A stretch of 64,000 bases of DNA from Kaistia defluvii (GCF_026343955.1 NZ_JAPKNI010000001.1:899198-963197); one strand, 5' to 3'; positions 42,601 through 50,727 are shown, counted from the stretch's first letter. Notes: a model not told the origin generated them from the letters alone. Made by a program: numbers and translations.

Positions 42601-42848
42601 CACGCGACTTCATCCGCCTGGTGCAGGTGGCGCGCAAGGAAGCCGGCTTCCAGATCGCCGACCGCATCCATATCGAGGTGAAGATCGCCAATGGCCTCGG
42701 CGACGTGCTCGTCGACCATGCCGAGACGATCCGGGCCGAAACGCTGGCCGAGACGCTGCGCCCGACCGACGACCAGCCGGAAGGCTTCGTCTCGGAGACG
42801 AGCCTTCTGGAGCAGCCGATCGCGATCGGCGTCCGCGTCGCTCGCTAA
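39690..42848 (+). CDS. ileS: Isoleucyl-tRNA synthetase, eukaryotic-like type 2
   Basis: A 1052-aa class I synthetase charging tRNA-Ile. The HIGH motif is HYGH (residues 63-66, in PPFANGLPHYGHL), and the KMSKS loop is KLSKRLKNYPDP. WDCHGLPAELQSEKELGVSG, the KRLKNYPDP form and the length place it with type 2 (eukaryotic-like) IleRS, the class known for resistance to mupirocin, rather than the usual bacterial type 1 (KMSKSLGN). The start is ATG 39690; upstream codons are open but unlike the family. A terminator follows. It lacks the ribF/lspA neighbours typical of ileS type 1, so it may be an extra or replacing copy. Confidence 0.95.
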   Translation: MTEPKTVYPAAEPSPSFPKIEEAIGAWWKENTIFERSIEQRREQGATEFVFYDGPPFANGLPHYGHLVTGFVKDLVPRYQTMRGKVVDRRFGWDCHGLPAELQSEKELGVSGRLEILKYGMARFNEHCRTSVQQFTSDWEYYVTRSARWVDFKNDYKTMDLSFMESTMWAFKQLHDKGLIYEGYRVVPYSWAAQTPLSNFETRLDNSYRMRQDPALTVGFLLDPVAGESVPTRLLAWTTTPWTLPSNMALAIKADADYAVLEKDGQRVILGAPLVANYAHELADYTEVGTVSGADLVGRSYQPLFPFFAGEREAGAFRVHAAAFIEMTDGTGVVHIAPAFGEDDMALSQSNGIPVVDPVDFAGNFTELTPPYQGMNVFEANKDIIRDVKAQGAVLRHETYDHNYPHCWRTDQPLIYKALRSWYVKVSAFKDRMVELNQGIDWVPGHIKDGLFGKWLENARDWNIGRNRFWGSPIPVWKSDDPNYPRLDVYGSIDEIERDFGVRPHDLHRPYIDDLTRPNPDDPTGKSVMRRVEDVLDCWFESGSMPFAQVHYPFENKDWFESHFPGDFIVEYVAQTRGWFYTLMVMSTALFDKAPFRSVICHGVVLDENKQKLSKRLKNYPDPIEVFNTYGADALRWYLVSSPLLSGGDLAMPKDGRTIAETVRQVLLPIWNAYSFFTLYANIDGIKGRMVTTAEAELDSYMLAKTADLIRGIDAAMEKLDLAGATSAFPPFIEALNNWFIRRSRERFWKGEKDADKQAAYDTLYTVLVTMTRALAPFLPFLTEHIHRALVNGESVHLADWPDAAAFDYDAALVERMDLARAVASAAASIRTVKNLRTRQPLTTLTVAHPTDVDQLIKVQDLLKDEANVKNVVFSTTPSDYGHPILTPNLPVVGKRLGAALRNVIAAAKAGEWKLGADEAVEVGGVVLAKGEYFLKFQANDGVDAAPFDGSAGVVVLDTHVDEALEREGIARDFIRLVQVARKEAGFQIADRIHIEVKIANGLGDVLVDHAETIRAETLAETLRPTDDQPEGFVSETSLLEQPIAIGVRVAR

Positions 42849-42871
42849 GCTGCGGATCTAACGAATGTTAT

Positions 42872-42904
42872 CGCCCGGCCGACCTCGGCCGGGCGAAGTC
42901 TTTT
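42872..42904 (+). terminator. Intrinsic terminator of ileS
   Basis: CGCCCGGCCG (42872-42881) and CGGCCGGGCG (42886-42895) form a perfect 10-bp stem with an ACCT loop, followed by AAGTCTTTTCC. Confidence 0.82.
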
Positions 42905-42935
42905 CCGGCCCTTTGCCGCATGATTGGGGATTGCC

Positions 42936-43928
42936 ATGACGCCCTTGTCCATTCTCGAACTCGTACGCGTGACGGAAGAGACGGATGCGAGGGGCGCGCT
43001 CGACAATGCCCGCGACCTCGCCGCCCATGCGGAGCGCTGGGGCTATAACCGCATCTGGGTGGCCGAGCATCACAACATGGCGGGCATCGCCAGTGCGGCG
43101 ACCTCGATCGTACTCGCCCATATCGCGGCCGGCACCCAGACGATCCGCGTCGGCGCCGGCGGCATCATGCTGCCGAACCATGCGCCCTACATCATCGCCG
43201 AGCAGTTCGGCACGCTGGCGCGGCTGTTTCCCGGCCGCATCGATCTAGGCCTCGGCCGGGCGCCCGGCACCGACCAGATGACGCTGCGCGCGCTGCGCCG
43301 CTCGCCTGGCAATGCCGAGAATTTTCCCCAGGACGTGTTGGAATTGCAGGCGTTTCTGGCGCCGGCCGGACCGGACCAGCGCATTGTCGCCGTGCCGGCG
43401 GCGGGCACCGAGGTGCCGCTCTGGATCCTCGGATCGAGCAATTTCGGCGCGATGCTGGCCGCCGAACTCGGCCTTCCCTATGCCTTCGCCTCGCATTTCG
43501 CGCCCGACCTGCTGCTGCCGGCGCTGGAGATCTACAAGAGCCGCTTCAAGCCGTCGGAACAGCTCGACCGGCCCTATGCGATGGTCGGCGTCAATGTGAT
43601 CGCGGCCGAGACGGATGCCGAGGCGACCCGGCTGGCGACGACGCAGCAGATGTCGTTCGCGGATATCTTCAAGGGTGCGCGCGGGCTTTCCAAGCCGCCG
43701 ATCGACGACATCGAGACCTATTGGGGGCCGATGGAACGGGCGCAGGCGAAGCAGATGCTGGCCCGCTCGATCGTCGGATCGCCGGCGACGGTCCGCGCCG
43801 GCCTCGACGCGCTGGTCAAGGAGACGGGCGCCGACGAACTGATCCTGGTTTCGGATGTCTACGAGCATTCGGCGCGGCTGCGCTCGGTCGAACTGATCGC
43901 CGAGAGCTGGGGGATCGGCGCCCGTTAA
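42936..43928 (+). CDS. Luciferase-like (LLM) flavin-dependent oxidoreductase
   Basis: A 330-aa TIM-barrel FMN-dependent monooxygenase-like protein. [45 protein letters not shown] (in parts) and [13 protein letters not shown] are the signature of the MsnO8/YhbW subgroup. The ATG at 42936 follows GGGGA; a TTG four codons earlier is also in frame. Substrate unknown; such proteins oxidise aldehydes, sulfonates or other small organics with FMNH2 supplied by a separate reductase, none of which is adjacent. Confidence 0.88.
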   Translation: MTPLSILELVRVTEETDARGALDNARDLAAHAERWGYNRIWVAEHHNMAGIASAATSIVLAHIAAGTQTIRVGAGGIMLPNHAPYIIAEQFGTLARLFPGRIDLGLGRAPGTDQMTLRALRRSPGNAENFPQDVLELQAFLAPAGPDQRIVAVPAAGTEVPLWILGSSNFGAMLAAELGLPYAFASHFAPDLLLPALEIYKSRFKPSEQLDRPYAMVGVNVIAAETDAEATRLATTQQMSFADIFKGARGLSKPPIDDIETYWGPMERAQAKQMLARSIVGSPATVRAGLDALVKETGADELILVSDVYEHSARLRSVELIAESWGIGAR

Positions 43929-43952
43929 CAGCGCCGATCCTGTTAGCGATCC

Positions 43953-43969
43953 GGTAACGATGCGTTACC
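43953..43969. other. Hairpin overlapping the bioY stop
   Basis: GGTAACG and CGTTACC pair around ATG, covering the TAA stop of bioY. It lies 25 nt past the convergent LLM gene. No T-run follows, so it is a weak terminator at best. Confidence 0.4.
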
Positions 43970-44525
43970 GCACCGTCTGCATCAGCGGGTAGGAGCGGCG
44001 CACCGTCTCGGCGATCACGGCGGCGACGCCGGCCTTGATCAGGTCGCCCGGCACGAAGATCATCGAGCCCTTGGTCGCGTCCCAGAGCGACAGCTTGGCC
44101 ACCATGGCGAGCCACGGGATGCCGATCAGGTAGACGACCACCACGCCGCCGATCACGGAGAACACGAAAAACCAGATCGCGTTCATCCGGCGCCAGTTCA
44201 CCTCGGTCAGCCAGCCGGTGACGAAGGCGGCGATCGGCCAGGACAGGATGAAGCCGGCCGTCGGGCCGAAGAACACCGACAGGCCGCCATTGCCGCCGGC
44301 GAGCAGCGGCAGGCCGAGCGCGACCAACAACACGAACAGCAGGATGGCGAGGCCGCCGCGCTTGGCGCCAATCAAGCTGCCCGCCAGCATGACGCCGAGC
44401 GTCTGCGCCGTGATCGGCACCGGCAGGAAACCGATCTGGATCGCCGGCACCAGATTGATCGCCGCCATCAGGGCCGCGAACAGCGCGATATAGACGATGT
44501 CGCGGGTCGATACGTCCTTGGTCAT
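43965..44525 (-). CDS. bioY: Biotin transporter S component
   Basis: A 186-aa membrane protein with six helices, the biotin-binding subunit of the ECF transporter. IVYIALFAALMAAINLVPAI, PVPITAQTLGVMLAGSLIG and FFGPTAGFILSWPIAAFVTGW (in parts GPTAGFILSWP) are BioY hallmarks. It is the last gene of bioMNY, 33 nt after bioN, and is convergent with the LLM gene. Confidence 0.93.
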   Translation of the reverse strand: MTKDVSTRDIVYIALFAALMAAINLVPAIQIGFLPVPITAQTLGVMLAGSLIGAKRGGLAILLFVLLVALGLPLLAGGNGGLSVFFGPTAGFILSWPIAAFVTGWLTEVNWRRMNAIWFFVFSVIGGVVVVYLIGIPWLAMVAKLSLWDATKGSMIFVPGDLIKAGVAAVIAETVRRSYPLMQTVR

Positions 44526-44558
44526 CGGATTGGGTCCCCTATCCCGATTGAATGGCTT

Positions 44559-45158
44559 TTATCTCTCATAGCCGCGCGCCTCGATGGCGTCGGCGAGTTC
44601 GTCGGCGGATTTCAGCGTTCGGATCACGAGCGGCACGATCAGCGCCAGCGGATTGGCGGCGAGCCCCCGCGCGGCCTGCGCCTCGCGGATATGGCGGAAT
44701 TCCTCCGCGATCAGCGGCACGAAGCGGATGGCGAGCGCGATGGCGAGCCCGACCTTCTCCGGATTGACGCCGACCGGCCTCAGCGGCTGGAGCCCCCATT
44801 CGACCAGTTCCGCCATTTCCGAGATCCGCGTCGACAGCGTCACGGCGCTGGCGAGCAGGATCAGCGTCGCGAAGCGGGTCACGGCCAGCAGACCGTCCGC
44901 GACGGAACCAAACAGCAGATGGAAGGCGAGGACGAGCCCGAGCAGGATCGCAGGGCCGCGCAATTGCGCCATCAGCCGGCGGAACGGCGCGCCGGTCGAG
45001 AGATAGACAGCGAAGGCGACCGGCACGCTCCAGAACGCGAACCAGACCGAAGGCGTGAGGAACAGCGCCAGCGAGGCGACCAGCAGGCCCGTGACCTTGG
45101 TGCCGGCGGAGAGCCGGTGCAGCGGTGAATGGCCGGGGTGATAGAGCCCAATGGTCAT
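44559..45158 (-). CDS. bioN: Biotin ECF transporter transmembrane T component
   Basis: A 199-aa EcfT-type membrane protein coupling the S component to the ATPase. It has about five helices, with the coupling-helix motif EEFRHIREAQAARGL near residue 160 and a second Ala-Arg-Gly (AIEARGYER) at the very C-terminus. Its start overlaps the bioM stop by four bases. Confidence 0.92.
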   Translation of the reverse strand: MTIGLYHPGHSPLHRLSAGTKVTGLLVASLALFLTPSVWFAFWSVPVAFAVYLSTGAPFRRLMAQLRGPAILLGLVLAFHLLFGSVADGLLAVTRFATLILLASAVTLSTRISEMAELVEWGLQPLRPVGVNPEKVGLAIALAIRFVPLIAEEFRHIREAQAARGLAANPLALIVPLVIRTLKSADELADAIEARGYER

Positions 45159-45865
45159 CGCATCCGCTCGCGATAGAAGGGCAGCACCTCGGACGGCAGG
45201 CCGTCGGCGGCGACGCGGCCATCCTCGATCATCAGCACGCGCTCGAAACCGGCGATCAGGTCGAGATCGTGGCTGACCACCAGGGCCGGATGCGGCAGCG
45301 CGTCGATGGCCGCCGCCACCCGGTTGCGGTTGCGGAGATCGAGCAGGGTCGTCGGCTCGTCGAACACGACGATTTCAGGGTCGGTGACCAGCACGGCCGA
45401 GAGCGCCACCAGCTGCTTTTCGCCACCCGAAAGAAGATGCACCGGCCGTTCGCGCAGATGGCCGAGATTGTAGCAGGCGAGCGCCGCGTCGATCCGACCC
45501 GCGATCTCGGCCTTCGGCACTTTCCGCGCCTTGAGGCCGAAGGCGAGGTCCTCGCCGACGATCGGCATGACGATCTGGTGGTCGGGGTTCTGGAACACGA
45601 AGCCGACCTTGCGGCGGATCGCCTTGACGTCCTTCCGCGTATCGACGCCGTCGACCAGCACGCGGCCGGTCCTCGGCAGGACCAGGCCGTTCAGCAAGCG
45701 CGCGAAGGTGCTCTTGCCGGAACCATTGGCGCCGACGATGCCGATGCGTCGCTCGCGCAGGGCGAGGTCGATCTCGACCAGGACAGGCCTGTCGTCGAAA
45801 TCATGGCTGACGCCTTCCAGCACGATCATGGCCCGTTCGGCGCCCCTGCTTTGCGGATTGTGCAT
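45155..45865 (-). CDS. bioM: Biotin ECF transporter ATPase
   Basis: A 236-aa ABC ATPase of ECF type. Walker A GANGSGKST, the Q-loop FVFQNPDHQIVMP, the signature LSGGEKQLVALSAVLV, Walker B IVVFDEPTTLLD and the H-loop VVSHDLDLI are all intact. First gene of bioMNY; a clear promoter (45874-45902) lies just upstream. I see no TTATMKATAA-type BioR box, so BioR control is not supported by the sequence here. Confidence 0.93.
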   Translation of the reverse strand: MHNPQSRGAERAMIVLEGVSHDFDDRPVLVEIDLALRERRIGIVGANGSGKSTFARLLNGLVLPRTGRVLVDGVDTRKDVKAIRRKVGFVFQNPDHQIVMPIVGEDLAFGLKARKVPKAEIAGRIDAALACYNLGHLRERPVHLLSGGEKQLVALSAVLVTDPEIVVFDEPTTLLDLRNRNRVAAAIDALPHPALVVSHDLDLIAGFERVLMIEDGRVAADGLPSEVLPFYRERMR

Positions 45866-45873
45866 TGCCGCAT

Positions 45874-45902
45874 GCGATAGAGGCTGTCATGCGCCGGGTC
45901 AA
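45874..45902 (-). promoter_or_regulatory. Promoter of bioMNY, near-copy of the exonuclease promoter
   Basis: On the minus strand TTGACC (45897-45902), a 17-base spacer and TATCGC (45874-45879). The hexamers and most of the spacer (CGGCGCA...TC) are the same as at 46587-46615, and the similarity runs a few bases past the -10 (ATGCGG vs ATTCGG). Confidence 0.7.
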
Positions 45903-45920
45903 TTGTCGCAGGCGGTTCGG

Positions 45921-46538
45921 CTAGAAGGCCTCGTCGCCGACTTGCCAGGGCTTCCCGCGGGGTGCCGACCGGACGCCTTGGGAGTGCAGCACGACTTCCG
46001 CCGCTGCGCGCGCATCCTCGCCGGCATCGTGATGGTTGAACCGAAGCCCCAGATGCGCCTTGAGGCTGGCAAGGCCATGCCCGCCATTGCCCTTCAGTTC
46101 GGGCCAGGCAGCGCGCGCCACCTGGACGCTGTTGTGCCATTGCCAGGCGGGAGCCACGAGGTCGATATCGGCGCAGGCGGCAGCGACGGCGCTACGGTCG
46201 AAGCCGGAATGCTGGTAGACCGTGTGGCCCCGCAGCGCCCCCTCCAGCACCGGCAGCACATCCGCGAAGGTTGGCGCGCCTTCGACCCTCTCGGCCGTAA
46301 TGCCGTGCAGGCCACTCCAGAGCCAGATTCGGGTCTGCGGATTGACCAGGGTCACCCAGGTCTCGATGCTGTTGTCCGGGCGGACGCAGGCCACGCCGAT
46401 CTGGCAGATGCTGCCTCGGTGATTGTTGGCGGTTTCGACATCAAGCGCGAAGAAGCGGAACGGACCTTGCGGGAAGGGCGTCACCCGCGCGGAGGATATG
46501 GCGGCCGCTGCGAACCAGCTTTCTTCGATAGAGGGCAA
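45921..46538 (-). CDS. DnaQ-like 3'-5' exonuclease
   Basis: A 205-aa DEDDh exonuclease. FFALDVETANNHRGSICQIG is exo motif I, LHGITAERVEGAPTFADVLP and HSGFDRSAVAAAC motif II, and HDAGEDARAAAEV motif III with its H and D. No ATG fits; I chose TTG 46538 because GGAG lies seven bases upstream and the promoter at 46587-46615 starts about 40 nt before. It probably trims or edits DNA; it is not the polymerase III epsilon subunit itself. It is divergent from the Xre/RES pair. Confidence 0.85.
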   Translation of the reverse strand: MPSIEESWFAAAAISSARVTPFPQGPFRFFALDVETANNHRGSICQIGVACVRPDNSIETWVTLVNPQTRIWLWSGLHGITAERVEGAPTFADVLPVLEGALRGHTVYQHSGFDRSAVAAACADIDLVAPAWQWHNSVQVARAAWPELKGNGGHGLASLKAHLGLRFNHHDAGEDARAAAEVVLHSQGVRSAPRGKPWQVGDEAF

Positions 46539-46586
46539 GGAAACGCTCCGAAATCGCGGGGACGGCGGCTCAGCCGGTGTCCGAAT

Positions 46587-46615
46587 GCGATAGACTCCGC
46601 CCTGCGCCGGGTCAA
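46587..46615 (-). promoter_or_regulatory. Promoter of the exonuclease gene, near-copy of the bioMNY promoter
   Basis: On the minus strand TTGACC (46610-46615), a 17-base spacer and TATCGC (46587-46592). See 45874-45902 for its twin about 710 bp away. Confidence 0.7.
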
Positions 46616-46652
46616 TCGGCGCGAGGACGCATGCGAGATCGCAGGCGATCGG

Positions 46653-46701
46653 TTCTTTCCATAGAAAGAAATGCACCCTATATTTCCTTTGGAAAGGAAA
46701 T
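46653..46701 (+). promoter_or_regulatory. Promoter and two operator palindromes of the Xre/RES pair
   Basis: TTCTTTC (46653-46659) and GAAAGAA (46664-46670) form one inverted repeat; ATTTCCTTT (46682-46690) and AAAGGAAAT (46693-46701) form a second, whose right arm covers the RBS and the first two bases of the antitoxin ATG. TATATT (46679-46684) is a good -10 between them. This is the pattern of an autorepressed toxin-antitoxin operon. Confidence 0.68.
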
Positions 46702-47083
46702 GGCGATGCTGAAGCTTCAACCTGCCGCCCGGCCCGAAGCCGGTCCGGTCATCACCAAGGCGGCGCTTCGCGCCGCCGACCAGTTGCGCCTGACCGCGCG
46801 GGTGCTGGCGGCGACGATCGGCGTCAGCGAGGCGACGGTATCGCGAATGCGGCGTGACGAGTTCCGGCTCGAACCCGGCACCAAGCCGTTCGAACTCGCC
46901 GTCCTGTTCATCCGACTGTTCCGCTCGCTCGACGCGATCGTCGGCGGCGATGGCGCCGTCGCCAGAGCCTGGCTGGACAATCCCAATCTCGTCCTCGACG
47001 CCCGGCCGATCGAGAAGCTGCAAACCGTGAGCGGGCTGGTCGATGTCATCGCCTATCTGGACGCGCGTCGCGCTCTCGTCTGA
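46700..47083 (+). CDS. Xre/MbcA/ParS-type antitoxin
   Basis: A 127-aa antitoxin of the RES-Xre type II system. The N-terminal helix-turn-helix (AALRAADQLRLTARVLAATIGVSEATVSRMRR) binds the operators; the C-terminal DUF2384 part (FELAVLFIRLFRSLDAIVGGD then ARAWLDNPNLVLDARPIEKLQTVSGLVDVIAYLDA) covers the toxin active site. The ATG at 46700 is preceded by GGAAAGG; MLKLQP two codons later is the other option. It overlaps the toxin gene by 41 bases. Confidence 0.92.
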   Translation: MAMLKLQPAARPEAGPVITKAALRAADQLRLTARVLAATIGVSEATVSRMRRDEFRLEPGTKPFELAVLFIRLFRSLDAIVGGDGAVARAWLDNPNLVLDARPIEKLQTVSGLVDVIAYLDARRALV

Positions 47084-47837
47084 GTTCCGCAGCTTCGCCG
47101 GACCGTGCTGGCGCCTGGTCGAGGCGCAGCATCGGATCTCGACGCTCAAGCTGACCGATACGCTGGCCGAGCAGGCTCTGCTGGAGGACCTGATCGAGGC
47201 GGCCAAGCCAGCGATCCCGCCGGAGTGCCGCCATCTCGATTTCCTGCTGGCGACGCCGTTCCGCTACGGCTCGATCTATCCCTATGGCTCGCGCTTTCGC
47301 CGCGCGGGGCGGACGCTCGGCGTCTATTACGCCGCCGAGGATCCGAAAACGGCGGTGGCGGAAATGGCGTTCTACCGGCTGCTGTTCTTCGCGGAGTCGC
47401 CGGCCACCCCCTGGCCGAAGGATGCGGCCGAATACACGGCCTTTTCCGCCGAGGTGGCGACCGGGCGCTTGCTGGACCTCACCGCGCCGCCGCTGTCCGA
47501 CGACGCGGTGATCTGGACCGACCGCACCGACTATGCGGGCTGCCAGGCCTTCGCCGAGGCCGCCCGCGCGGCCGATGCCGAGATGATCCGCTACCGATCG
47601 GTGCGCGATCCCGCGGGCGGCGGCAATCTGGCGGTCCTGATGTGCCGCGCCTTTGCGCGCCCCCTTCCCGGCGACCGCCAGACCTGGCGCATCCGGCTGA
47701 GCGCCAGCGGCGTGCAGGCGCTCTGCGAGTTTCCGCGCCAGGCGCTGGAGTTCCCGCCCGATGCCTTTGTCGCCGATCCCCGCATCGCCGGCCTGAACTG
47801 GGATCGGGGCGGTGTTGCGGGCCGTGGCCGATCCTGA
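47043..47837 (+). CDS. RES-domain toxin (NAD+-degrading / ADP-ribosyltransferase-like)
   Basis: A 264-aa RES-domain toxin. The core has PFRYGSIYPYGSRFRRAG (the Arg of RES), GVYYAAEDPKTAVAEMAFYR (the Glu) and a downstream Ser-containing segment. The first 90 residues (GPCWRLVEAQHRISTLKLTD) belong to the RES subgroup with a longer N-terminus. RES toxins such as MbcT break down NAD+, and ParT ADP-ribosylates Prs. The start at ATG 47043 overlaps the antitoxin in another frame, typical of such pairs; GTG 47067 is possible. Confidence 0.9.
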   Translation: MSSPIWTRVALSSEFRSFAGPCWRLVEAQHRISTLKLTDTLAEQALLEDLIEAAKPAIPPECRHLDFLLATPFRYGSIYPYGSRFRRAGRTLGVYYAAEDPKTAVAEMAFYRLLFFAESPATPWPKDAAEYTAFSAEVATGRLLDLTAPPLSDDAVIWTDRTDYAGCQAFAEAARAADAEMIRYRSVRDPAGGGNLAVLMCRAFARPLPGDRQTWRIRLSASGVQALCEFPRQALEFPPDAFVADPRIAGLNWDRGGVAGRGRS

Positions 47838-47885
47838 TGCCCGGCCTGCATGCCGGGATGCGGATCCAGACGCCCTGGCGCGCCG

Positions 47886-48980
47886 CTAGCCGGCCTTGGA
47901 ATAGATCCGGTTGACGTGCCCCATCTTGCGGCCCGGCCGGCTCTCGGCCTTGCCATAGAGATGCAGCCGGGCGCCCGGCTCGGCGGCGAGGGTCGCCCAG
48001 TCGTCGGCCTCGGCGCCGATCAGATTGGTCATCACCGCGTTGGAGTGACGCTCGGTCGAGCCCAGCGGCCAGCCGGCAATGGCGCGGATGTGGTTTTCGA
48101 ACTGCGAGACGATGCAGCCATCCTGCGTCCAGTGGCCGGAATTGTGCACGCGCGGCGCGATCTCGTTGACGAGCAGCCGCTCGCTGCCTCCCTCCTCGAC
48201 GACGAACATCTCGACCGCCAGCAGACCGACATAATCAAGCGCGCCCGCCACCCTGGCCGCGATTTCCCGAGCAGCCTCTGTGGTTGCGGCCGAAAGCTGC
48301 GCGGGAACCGTCGAGGTCGCGAGAATGTGGTTGCGGTGAACGTTCTCGACGATGTCGTAGACCGACGTCTCGCCGTTGCGGCCGCGCACGACCAGCGCCG
48401 AGACCTCCCGGACGAAGGTGACGAAGCCTTCCAGGACCGCCGGCCGGCGACCGATCGACTCCCAGGCCGCCGCCGCGTCGTCGCCGGCGCGGATCGCCAC
48501 CTGGCCCTTGCCGTCATAGCCGAAGCGGCGCGTCTTCAGGATCGACGGCCGGCCGAGCGCCTCCAGGGCCGCCTCCAGGGATGCGAGGTCCTCGACCTGC
48601 GCGAAGGGCGCCACCGGAATGCCGAGGCTCTGCATCAGCTCCTTTTCGGAGAGGCGGTCCTGCGACACCGCCAGCGCATGCGGGCTCGGCAGGACATCGA
48701 CCTGTTCGGCCAGGAAGGATGCGGTATCGGCCGGCACGTTCTCGAACTCATAGGTGACGACGTCGACCGAGCCGGCGAAGGCCGCGAGCGCCGCCTGGTT
48801 CTCGTAGGCCGCCGTGGTCCGCGCCGCGACGACGTCGAAAGCCGGGCTTTCGCCGTCCGGGCAATAGACATGGCAGCGGAAGCCGAGCTCGGCCGCGGCG
48901 GTGGCCAGCATCCGGCCCAGTTGCCCACCCCCGAGAATGCCGATGGTCGAGCCGGGCGGCAGCATCTTGCTAGACGTCAT
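47886..48980 (-). CDS. purK: N5-carboxyaminoimidazole ribonucleotide synthase
   Basis: A 364-aa ATP-grasp enzyme of purine synthesis; it carboxylates AIR with ATP and bicarbonate to N5-[21 protein letters not shown] opens the protein, [13 protein letters not shown] and GLLAVEMFV are ATP-grasp motifs, and [14 protein letters not shown] binds AIR. The start at 48980 overlaps the purE stop by 11 bases; a later ATG at 48965 is possible. purEK run as a pair. Confidence 0.95.
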   Translation of the reverse strand: MTSSKMLPPGSTIGILGGGQLGRMLATAAAELGFRCHVYCPDGESPAFDVVAARTTAAYENQAALAAFAGSVDVVTYEFENVPADTASFLAEQVDVLPSPHALAVSQDRLSEKELMQSLGIPVAPFAQVEDLASLEAALEALGRPSILKTRRFGYDGKGQVAIRAGDDAAAAWESIGRRPAVLEGFVTFVREVSALVVRGRNGETSVYDIVENVHRNHILATSTVPAQLSAATTEAAREIAARVAGALDYVGLLAVEMFVVEEGGSERLLVNEIAPRVHNSGHWTQDGCIVSQFENHIRAIAGWPLGSTERHSNAVMTNLIGAEADDWATLAAEPGARLHLYGKAESRPGRKMGHVNRIYSKAG

Positions 48981-49467
48981 CCGAAGGGCTCTCCGCAACC
49001 CGCGCGGCCTGGGCTGCGCGCCAATCATCGAGACGCGCCGCAAGCGCCGCGTCGTTGAGGGCGAGGATCGCGACGGCGAGCAGCGCCGCGTTGATCGCGC
49101 CGGCCTTGCCGATCGCCAGCGTGCCGACGGGAATCCCGCCCGGCATCTGCACGATCGAGAGCAGGCTGTCCTGGCCGGAAAGCGCCTTGGATTCGACGGG
49201 CACGCCCAGCACCGGCAGCGGCGTCATCGCGGCGCACATGCCCGGCAGATGCGCCGCGCCGCCGGCGCCGGCGATCACCACCTTGAAGCCCTTGTCGCGC
49301 GCCGTCTTGGAGAATTCGATCAGCCGGTCCGGCGTGCGGTGCGCCGAGATGATCCGGTCCTGGTGCGCGACACCGAGCGCATCCAGCGTCTCGGCCGCGT
49401 GCCGCATCGTCTGCCAATCGGATTGGCTGCCCATGATGATGGCGATTGGCGCCGTAGTCTCTGCCAA
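48970..49467 (-). CDS. purE: N5-carboxyaminoimidazole ribonucleotide mutase
   Basis: A 165-aa class I PurE that moves the carboxyl of N5-CAIR to give [30 protein letters not shown] with the catalytic His, and [14 protein letters not shown] are all intact, as is [22 protein letters not shown] (in parts). It precedes and overlaps purK. Confidence 0.96.
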   Translation of the reverse strand: MAETTAPIAIIMGSQSDWQTMRHAAETLDALGVAHQDRIISAHRTPDRLIEFSKTARDKGFKVVIAGAGGAAHLPGMCAAMTPLPVLGVPVESKALSGQDSLLSIVQMPGGIPVGTLAIGKAGAINAALLAVAILALNDAALAARLDDWRAAQAARVAESPSDDV

Positions 49468-49590
49468 GCTCTCGTCTCCGACATTGCGGGAAGGCGCGGA
49501 TTATAGAGAGGGATGCCCTCGCCGCAAGGCGCGGAAACAGCCTTACCCGTCGTTAACCAGAATTGAACCAAGCGCGGGCAAAATCGCCCC

Positions 49591-50292
49591 ATGTCCAGCG
49601 CACCCGCCCTCAAGCCGCAAAACCTCGTCGTCCCCGGATATGATCCGAGGCCGGCCGCCCGTCGTCGCGAGACCGAGGATGCGAGTGGATCCGCGGACCT
49701 CCCGGTCGAGCAGCGGTCGCTGGTCATGCGGCTTTCGGAAGAAGTGGCGGCGCTGCGCCGCGCGCTCGACGCCAGCCAGCACCGCATCGCCGCGCTGGAA
49801 GTGGAAGCCGCCGAAGAGCCGATTTCCGGACTGCTCAACCGCCGCGCCTTCATCCGCGAGATCGAGCGGGCGATCGCTTTCCAGACGCGCTATCCGATGA
49901 CCTGCGGCATCGGGTTGATCGATGTCGACGGCATGGACGCGATCCGCGACGCCCAGGGGCAGAGCGGCCTGAACCGCGCGCTGCGCCTGATCGGCGAAAC
50001 GCTGCGCGCCGGCATCCGCTCCTGCGACGTGACGGCCCGGACCGGCAACGAGCAGTTCGCGGTCGTGCTGTGGAACTCCACCACGGCGGATTGCGGCCAC
50101 CGCGTGCTCGGCCTGCAGCGCGCCATCGCCGGCCTGGCAGACGTTCTCGACGGGCAGGCCAGCCTGGCCACGCGCTCGGCGGTGGTGATGATCGAGCCGG
50201 GCGCGACCGCCGACCAGGTGATCGCAACGGCCGACCGGCTTCTGCTCGAGGCGATGGCCTGCGATCAGGCGATGATGTCCGGCAAGAGCTGA
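49591..50292 (+). CDS. Degenerate GGDEF-domain protein
   Basis: A 233-aa cytoplasmic protein. After a Pro/Arg-rich N-terminus and a coiled coil (about residues 40-72, VMRLSEEVAALRRALDASQ), a GGDEF fold starts at EPISGLLNRRAF. The catalytic motif is RTGNEQFAVVL where active diguanylate cyclases have RxGGDEF/GGEEF, so two of the five key residues are changed; cyclase activity is unlikely and a binding or scaffold role more probable. Its last 28 bases overlap the 3' end of the convergent ydcH-like gene. Confidence 0.85.
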   Translation: MSSAPALKPQNLVVPGYDPRPAARRRETEDASGSADLPVEQRSLVMRLSEEVAALRRALDASQHRIAALEVEAAEEPISGLLNRRAFIREIERAIAFQTRYPMTCGIGLIDVDGMDAIRDAQGQSGLNRALRLIGETLRAGIRSCDVTARTGNEQFAVVLWNSTTADCGHRVLGLQRAIAGLADVLDGQASLATRSAVVMIEPGATADQVIATADRLLLEAMACDQAMMSGKS

Positions 50293-50471
50293 TCCTCCAG
50301 CGCGACGATCCGGTCCTTCAGGGCCAGCTTGCGCTTCTTGAGGCGCTGGATCCGCAACGGATCGATCTTGCCGGTTTCCGACATGACGGAAATGGCCGCG
50401 TCGAGATCGCTGTGCTCCTGCCGCAACCGCGCCAGCTCGAACCGGATTTCCCGCTCTTCTTCCTCGGTCAT
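50265..50471 (-). CDS. YdcH/DUF465 small coiled-coil protein
   Basis: A 68-aa helical protein: MTEEEEREIRFELARLRQEH, then DLDAAISVMSETGKIDPLRIQRLKKRKLALKDRIVALE (in parts MSETGKIDPLRIQRLKKRK). This is the DUF465 signature. I chose ATG 50471 because the family starts there; the open frame upstream has no homology. A second DUF465 gene lies divergently at 50728. Function unknown. Confidence 0.88.
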   Translation of the reverse strand: MTEEEEREIRFELARLRQEHSDLDAAISVMSETGKIDPLRIQRLKKRKLALKDRIVALEDQLLPDIIA

Positions 50472-50727
50472 ACGCCCCAACCTCGCCGAGTTCCGCCCGG
50501 CCCCTGACGGCGCCGAAGCGCGACGATACATGCTCCGCCGGGCCGGCGCGAGCACTGTATCTCGCCGTCCCCTCTTGAACCGGACGCCCCCAAGGCACAG
50601 ATCCAAAGTGAGCCGGTTTACAAGCGAACCGGAGATGACCGGCTCGTGACAGATCCCGGTTCACAGCAACCCCCGTCTATGGCACGATCCGCGTGCCGTC
50701 ATCGATCAACGAAGGGAGGCAGTTTTA

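Noticed and set aside
45866..45920. BioR operator in front of bioMNY
   Set aside because: No TTATMKATAA-type site is present; only the TTGACC/TATCGC promoter is seen.
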